From Candidatus Kuenenia stuttgartensis (GTDB lineage: Bacteria; Planctomycetota; Planctomycetia; Planctomycetales; Planctomycetaceae), in contig CAMDRI010000006.1 of NCBI GenBank assembly GCA_945906725.1, positions 1 through 64,000 of the forward strand: DNA of 64,000 nt, read 5' to 3'. Below the pieces are notes generated by a model. It worked only from the letters and a program-made list of their open reading frames with translations. It did no database searches and had not been told where the DNA came from. This document shows, one piece after another, positions 1-7,400 of this stretch. The translations under genes and the position numbers were made by a program. Position 1 is the stretch's first letter. Every line of letters starts with the position of its first letter.

Positions 1-77
1 CGAATATCCACCACCGTGATGACGATGTTGTCACCAATGATGATGCTCTCGTCGCGTTGTCTCGACAGGACAAGCAT
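1..77 (-). CDS. csrA: Carbon storage regulator CsrA, N-terminal part (truncated by window edge)
   Basis: Reverse complement of 1-77 reads MLVLSRQRDESIIIGDNIVITVVDIR, the classic CsrA N-terminus; AGGAG Shine-Dalgarno (ctcct) just upstream at ~86-90. Absent from the ORF track because it is short/partial. Confidence 0.93.
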   Translation of the reverse strand, partial: MLVLSRQRDESIIIGDNIVITVVDI

Positions 78-492
78 CACAGAACTCCTTCTCAGTTCGC
101 CGGTGGCTTTCCGCCGGCCACAATCCGCTCGTGTGGTTTGCCTCGATCAAACACAAAAGCGAATCGAGTGGTCGAAGTCGCTTTTGACTGGCTCGTCCGG
201 CAGGTTGGTTTCATTCCGTTCGCCAGTGCGAATCGGTCCTGTCGGCGCAATCGTTGTGAGTGTCGTGCAAGGGTAATCGTCACCCAAACTCAGTCGCCGA
301 AGCCCTGATTCCCAAAAACGACAAGCACTTCCAAACGGTCGTTGGACTGTGCCGTCTATGCCGGGTGTTTCTGATTTGCCGGCATCTCAGTCGCCGTTTA
401 AGCTCTGCCACCCCCCGCCGCGAGCCAGAGATTCTACGCGGCCAACCGGATTTCGTCTCAAGTTTTTCCTCCTGTGACTCAAAGGATTCGCC

Positions 493-1374
493 ATGAATCG
501 TCTGATTGCGATTGCCGCTACGTTGGCCTTCGGCCTGTTTTCCGCGAATACTCAAGCCGCCGAGAAGCTGAAACTCCTGATCATCGACGGCCAAAACAAC
601 CACAATTGGAAGGCGACCACCCCGATCCTTCTGGAATTCCTGACCCGCAGCGGGCGATTCGAGGTTGCCGTCTCGACCACTCCTCCAAGTAAATCGCCGG
701 CCGAGGATTGGAACAAATTCCGTCCGAGATTCGCGGACTTCCAAGTCGTGCTCAGCAATTACAACGGCGAACTCTGGCCAGAGCCGGTGCAGCGAGATCT
801 CGAAAAGTTTGTCAGCAGTGGCGGAGGACTCATCATCGTCCACGCCGCGAATAACGCCTTCGAGCAGTGGTCGGATTTCAACAAGATGATCGGCCTCGGC
901 TGGCGCGGAGCAGGATTCGGCGACCGCATCACCACCAACGGCGCTGGCGAAGTCGTCCGCACTCCGAAAGGCCAAGGCCCCGGAGCGGGACACGGATCGC
1001 AGCATGAATTCACAATCCGTCTTCGAGACACCACTCATCCGGTTGTCAAAGGAATGCCCACCGAATGGCTGCACGCCAAGGACGAGTTGTATCACGGACA
1101 GCGAGGTCCCGCCGCTGACATGCATCTGATCGCGACCGCGTTTGCCGACACGACCAAAGGGGGCACCGGGGCACACGAGCCAATGATTTGGTGGATTCCC
1201 TACGGCAAAGGACGAGTCTTCACGACCGTCATGGGACACGCCGAATACTCGATGAAGTGCGTCGGCTTCCAATCGGTCGTCGCGCGCGGCAGCGAGTGGT
1301 CCGCCACCGGCCAGGTGACCTTGCCGATTCCAGAGAATTTCCCGACGGCTGAGAAAACCACTTCAGCCCCTTGA
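493..1374 (+). CDS. ThuA-like domain protein (trehalose-utilisation/GATase-like), secreted
   Basis: Signal peptide; KLKLLIIDGQNNHNWKATTP, GGGLIIVHAANNAFEQW, HPVVKGMP, ELYHGQRG, PMIWWIPYGKGRVFTTVMGH typical of ThuA domain. Confidence 0.88.
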   Translation: MNRLIAIAATLAFGLFSANTQAAEKLKLLIIDGQNNHNWKATTPILLEFLTRSGRFEVAVSTTPPSKSPAEDWNKFRPRFADFQVVLSNYNGELWPEPVQRDLEKFVSSGGGLIIVHAANNAFEQWSDFNKMIGLGWRGAGFGDRITTNGAGEVVRTPKGQGPGAGHGSQHEFTIRLRDTTHPVVKGMPTEWLHAKDELYHGQRGPAADMHLIATAFADTTKGGTGAHEPMIWWIPYGKGRVFTTVMGHAEYSMKCVGFQSVVARGSEWSATGQVTLPIPENFPTAEKTTSAP

Positions 1375-1416
1375 ACTCGATCAACTGTCGAACTTGTGAA
1401 TCGTGAGATGCCCGTG

Positions 1417-4400
1417 CTATTGCCGCATCAAGTTCAGCAGCACGTCGTCTTTCAAGTCTCGCGCACCTGACGCTGATTGCTTCGCGAGCATCTCTCCCAG
1501 TTCGCGCAACGACTCTTGCCGCGAGCACGCGACCGACAGTAACCAGTCATCCCAGACGCGCGTTCGAGTTGCCGAGTTGTTCTTGCCGGCTTGCACTTCC
1601 CACAGCGTGATCTGCTGCCGTACCAGAGTTTCGGCAACGGCGGGAGCCCTGTTTGCAAAATGAATCAGCGCCAGCAGGACATGAATTCGATCGCTGGGCC
1701 GCTGCTTCATTTGCTCTTCGACGAAGGCGTCCAACTCTGCCAACCGATCCGCCTCGCGAGCGGCCTCAACCAGCAAGAATGCCGAGGATTTCAAATCTGA
1801 GATTTGAGATTTGAGATCGGCGATTTCGGATTTCGGATTTCGGATTTCGGATTTCCCGGCCAACGAGCCGGTGAGCATCCGCATCGACTTCACACCGTCA
1901 TTCGGCAGCGACCACGCCCGCCACAACTCGTACCGTTCCTGAGCTGGACGCGACTTCAGTTTTGCTTCCAGAATCGCCAAAACCGGACCAGGATTTTCGT
2001 CGGAATACCGATCTGGCCAGCGTGCATCCGCGACTTGAGCCAGCAGAGTGATCGCCTCCTGAGTCAGCCCGGCCGAGGCGTAGTCGGTCGCGATCGCAAG
2101 CAGTTCCAGCCGTCGCAGATGTTGGCCGTCCATCGCACCGGTCGCGGACCAGACTTGATCCATGTGCCGAAAATGAGCCGAGACGGTCTCCTTGGCCTTG
2201 TCGATTTGACCGTCGGCCAGTTGTTGCTTCGCGATCCAACGGCGCATGTCGGCCAGTGGATGCTCGCTGCGTGAATAGGCTTTGCTGAGCGGCGCAATCA
2301 GATTCTCGAAGAGCTTGGCTACTTGGACGCGACGTTGCGTCAGCGGCGCGAGAAGCGAGACGATGTGTGTGGCGATGCGGCTGCTTTGAAACACCGGTTG
2401 CGACCAATCGAGGTCTTCGAGTTGCACCAGTTCGGCATCCAGTCGCTGCTCGTTGTTCGTCTGCCGCGCCAGCAGCAATTGAATCAACCGCAGCGGCAAC
2501 TTGTACTTCACGGTCTTCTCCCGCTCCGCCAGTCGCTGAGCGAGTTGGTCATTCCGCTTTTCTGCAATCGCCTGCTCGACGAGTCGCAGAGCGAGGCTCT
2601 GCGGCCGGGCCTCCGTAGGCCGGACGCTCACGTCCGGTCTCTCCACCGCGAACACAAAAACCTTGTCGGGCCGGTTCGTCGGCAGTACGCATTCCAACAA
2701 CGTCGTGAAGATCTCGTCTGCGGAAACTCCACTGGCTCGCCACTCCGGCTCCAGTGTGTCCCAGGTGGCCAGGATGTCCTCGCTGAGATTGACCACCGAC
2801 AAGAACACATCATCAAGCGGTTCAGCTTGAGTCTGCGTCCTGGAAGATATCTTCTTTGAGCCGTTGATCGCATCGCGGAAGATCGCCAACGACAGATCAG
2901 GCATCTCAGCGCTGAGCGTCAATCGGCAAAGGTCTCGTGCGCGATTCAACCGCGTGATTGTCCAATTCACCGACCAGACGAACTGTTTGCCAATCAGCAT
3001 CGGGACCGCATCCTCGGCCGAGCGTGGCCGCAGGACATCTTCGGCCAGCCGAGTCCACAGCGTCCGCGCGAGTTGCTTGTCGCCGGACTTGAGAGCCAAC
3101 TCGCCACGCTCACGCAGGATTGCCCATTGGAAACGCGGGTCGAAGTGCAGCGAGGCGGATTCGGTCGCGAGATCCGCGAGTTCGTGGCCGAGCTTTCGAT
3201 ATTCCTCGCGAGCGAGACATTCGCGTGCGACCAGCCACACGCCAAGTTGCGGATGAAAGCCCGCTGGAGCGTTGCGCGATCGCTCGGTTTTCAGGTACGA
3301 CTTCGCGGTCTCGACGAGTTGCGGAAGAGCAGTGCGTTCGGGCGAAGAATTCGGGGCGAAGAGTTCTGTCAGCGATGCGAGGATCGCGAGCGACAGATCC
3401 GTAGGATGCTCCGCCTTCGGCGGATTGCCCGTCTTGTTTTTTTCATTCGCGCTGTCGGACGGACGGTCAAGAGTGCCCATCCTGCGCAGCGACTCAGTCC
3501 ACTTCGCCCACAAGTCTTTGTCCTTCACGGTTACCTTGAGCAGCGACACGAACGGACTATCAAGCCGCAGGTTCGTCAGCGAATCACCGGTGACGTGCGA
3601 GAGCAGATCGATACCGCCGGGAGGGCGATCGTTCGCCGATGCGAGGATCGTCGGCAGCATCTCTGGTTTGATCGCCGCTCGCGAGTTCGCGAATCGCTGT
3701 TCGAGTTGCTCCAACCACGTCCCGCCATCGCTGTTGTTGGCTCCCGGCAATTGCCAGCGCGTGATCATCGCTTGAGCCAACTTCGCAGCGACGTAGGGCT
3801 GATCGATCTCAGCGGCGATCTTCGCCGCCTCGACGAACAGCGGGCTGCCGGCTTGCCGAGTCAGCTCGGCCGGATCATCCAGCCCCGCCAGCATCCGATT
3901 CACGATCCGCACCGCCAGTTGCTGCATCGACGGTTCTTTGCCGAACCAGCGGCAGTGTTCGAGAACCGTCTCTGTGTCGGATGAAAGTTCGTAGAACGAC
4001 GCGGCCGAATTGAAGTCCTGTGCATGCGCGAGTTCGACGCCGATGCCGCAGGTTAGCAAGTCAAAGCCTTGATAGTCCGATAACTTTGGTCCGAACTGGA
4101 TCGGGAATGCATCGGATTTGGGGATGACGATGGCGAACAACTTCTTGGCCTCGTCGAGCTTTCCTTGTTTGAGCCGAATCATTCCGAGCGTGACGTTCCC
4201 TCCGAGCGTCCAATCGGGATGCGTCTGTCTCGCCGCTTCGACGATCGCGGCGAGTTCATCGAGTCGCTTCAACTGCGCCGCGAGTTCAACCGTTCGCCGA
4301 GTCATCGAATCAATCTGTTTGCCGCTGTGCCGCCGAGACACATCGATGCCGTACCACGGTCCCGGTGATTTGCGGGTCTCGTCCGGCACGGCCAAATCGC

Positions 4401-7400
4401 GTGCGATTGGCCACATCTCTTCCTGTTGCCAGACCGACTCGCTCACGACCAGCAATTGAGCAGCCAGCATCGGACGAAAGTCGGGGGCTTCGCGGAATGC
4501 TTTCTCGAACAGTTGGATGATGAGCTTGGCTCGGATCGGCGGGCCTTCCAGGCGTTGGACAATGCGGCGGAAGAGTTCCACTCGCTGCTGATCGTTCACG
4601 GCGAGCTTCGATTTCAGCACGATGGCCGCCAGCTCATCGACGTGGCCGAGTTCCGACAGAATTTGTTCCGCCTCGAACAACACTTGAGCAGTCGCGTTGG
4701 GCAGGCGCTCGATGGCGAACAAGAAGTGCGGCACCGCGAGCTGCGCCTTGCCGGCCGAGACCAACGCTCGCGCGAGCGTCAGCCGGAACTGCGGATCTGG
4801 AGCGTTACTGTCTGCCAGTCGGACGAGCAGCTTCGCGATCTTCTCCCCCGAACCAGAACGACGCGCCAGCGAGTGGTCTTTGTTGTCCGACGTTCGACCA
4901 CTCGCTGGCGCGTCGTGCTGATGGTCTTCCGCCCCGTACAACTCGGCCAATTGCCCGAACAGTTTCAGCGACTGCGGTGAGCGATCGAATTGTTGCTCCG
5001 CCTGTTCGATGAGCGGCCCCAGGCGTCCTTGCTGACCCAGCAGCGCGAGCGCCCTCGTGCGGGCGGTCGAGGTCGTCGTGATGACGCGTGCCTGCTGACC
5101 GCCGCCGAACGTCGATTGCTGCACGCTGCCAATCAGCGTGTTGGCCGGCGAGGTGCGGCGAATGATCTGCTCCGCAATCTGACACGCCTCGTCGAGCTTC
5201 TTAGCCTCGATCCGTTCCTGCATGGCCTGTTGCAGCACCGCGAGGTTATTCCCCGCTCGCTGAGGCAACCGCTGCCGAATCGCCTCGGCCTGTTCGTGCA
5301 GCCCCAACCCCGACAACGTTGAGGCCAGTTGCTGTTCCTCGGCCGGGTCCAGCTTCATCCCAAACAACCGCTCGGCGGCCACGCGCAGGCGTTCGACGCT
5401 ATTCGTCTTCACTGCCAGTCGCACGGCGCGCTGCTCAATTTCTTTCCGCAGCTTGCCGTCGTTCGTCTCGATCCGATCGAGCAGTTCCAACGCCTCGGCA
5501 AATTGTTCGCGGTGCTGGAAGAAGAAGGCGATGTCGCTTTGCAAATCAGGATTTCGCTCGGTCACATCGAAGAGCCGCCGCATGACCGGCAACGCCGCGT
5601 CGTACTCGTTGCTCCAAACGTGGAGGCACGACAACGCCAGCAACCCGAGGAACTGCTTTCGCGACTTGGGCTCGGCCTGCGCGACCTTCGTTTGCCAACG
5701 CTCGCGCAACGCAGCCGACCATTTGTGCTCAGCGGCGATCGCGTGAGCCTGAAACAGAACTTGCAGCACGGCGGAGTCCAAGTCATCGGTGATCGTCGGG
5801 AAATCGACGGTGATCGGCTTCCAGCGTTCGGGTGTCAGCCAGACAAGCCAGTTTTGCCCCGACTGAGCGGTCGATGCGGCTTGCACCGGAGTCACGGTCG
5901 ATGCCGGCACGCTCGTCGAATGCAGGATGTAAACCAAACGAGTCGCGAACCCATTCGACCGTCGCGGCAACTGCGGATGCGAAAGCGGTTCCCAGACGTC
6001 GTCGAGCAGTTTCAGGATGCGCTCCTGCGACTGCTCAGCTGGGAGGGTTCTCCGAATCATCAACTGCTGTACCCACCACGCGACGAACTCTGGATTGCCC
6101 GGCCGGAATTCGGACTTTGGCAGGGCCGCGAATCCCGGAGTGGCCGCGACCGTTTGAACGTACTTCGACAAAAGTCGCAGCACTTCGTCGTTGTCGTTTC
6201 GCTCCGCCGCACGCCGCACGAGCCAGCCCAAGATGTTCGGATTCGGGCTTGTCTCTTCAGCTTCTTTGAGCAACGCCGCCAGTCGCTCCGACTGCCCAGC
6301 ACGGAGGAATTCGCGCGCGATCAACTCTGGCAACGAGTAATCCGAACCCCAACTCAGCACGTCATCTTGAGGCAGCAACCGTCGCAGCGAAGCCACCAGC
6401 CGATCAATCACCGCGCCTTCGAGCGGCTCGCCCGCGAGTGTTGGCTGCGGTCCGTACGAACTGCCGGTTCTTTCCGCTCGGAGAAATACCAGCGACTGCA
6501 CCGCCAGCCAATCGACGGCCGGATCATCCGGTGCCACCGCCTGTAAATCGAGGCACGCCTTGAAGAGTGGCTCATTGGGACCGGTAAACGACAGCCACCA
6601 GTAAACCTCATCCCACGCGCGGCGGAGTTGCGAGTCGTCACTCGTGTCGTGCGTGACTCGCGGGCGACGCGTCTCGCCAATTCGTCCGTAATCGTGCAGT
6701 CCTTGCACACCCACCATCAGCCGGCCGTCGATGGCGATTCGCCGAGCTTCGCCAAAATCAACGATCGGCATTTCCGGCATTCGCATCCGTCGACGTAGCC
6801 GCTCAACCCGATCGAACAGCGACCCCTTCGCCGTCGAATTGGGAACGAGAATGCTCGGCGCATCATCCGACAACGGCAGCTTGAGCAGTTCATTGCGAAC
6901 GACCAAGGCTTTGTCCGCTTCACCGAGCACCGCCAACGCGAAGGCCTGACGAACCAGGAACTCCCAATTCTGGGGGTCGCGATCGAGCGACGCCTGCGCG
7001 AGCGTCAACGCCAGCCGCAACTGTTGTTTTTCCGTCGGACCATTGGCTGACGTGAGCAATCGGTCGATCTCACGCAACACCTTGACCGGATCGCGTTCGG
7101 TTTCGAGCCATCGCGTCGCCAAGATGTCGGCATCGGCATCGTGACCGGCTCGGCGAAGCAACACAATCAAATGTTCGTCGGCCTCGCGTTTGCGAGTCAC
7201 TTCAGCCAGCCTCTGTTGATGAGCGATCGCAGCCGCCAAGTCTCCCGTCGATTCACACAGCGAGACCATTCGGGCCAGCAGTGCGGGGTCTCGCGGAGCT
7301 TGTGGCAACCAGCGCTCCAACTCACGCCGCGCCTGCTGCGTGTCTCCCGCTTGCTCGTGAACTTGGACCAACGCCAGCGACGCATCCCGCCGCAACTTCG

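Noticed and set aside
280-1272. 330-aa minus-strand ORF opposite the ThuA-like gene
   Set aside because: Shadow ORF from GC-rich codon usage; the plus-strand frame has clear signal peptide and ThuA motifs.
1787-1857. Possible CRISPR-like array from short repeated units
   Set aside because: Units are contiguous 7-mers with no spacers and lie within a CDS.
5329-6546. 405-aa plus-strand ORF within the TPR gene
   Set aside because: Antisense shadow; Arg/Gln/His-rich composition and no recognisable domain.
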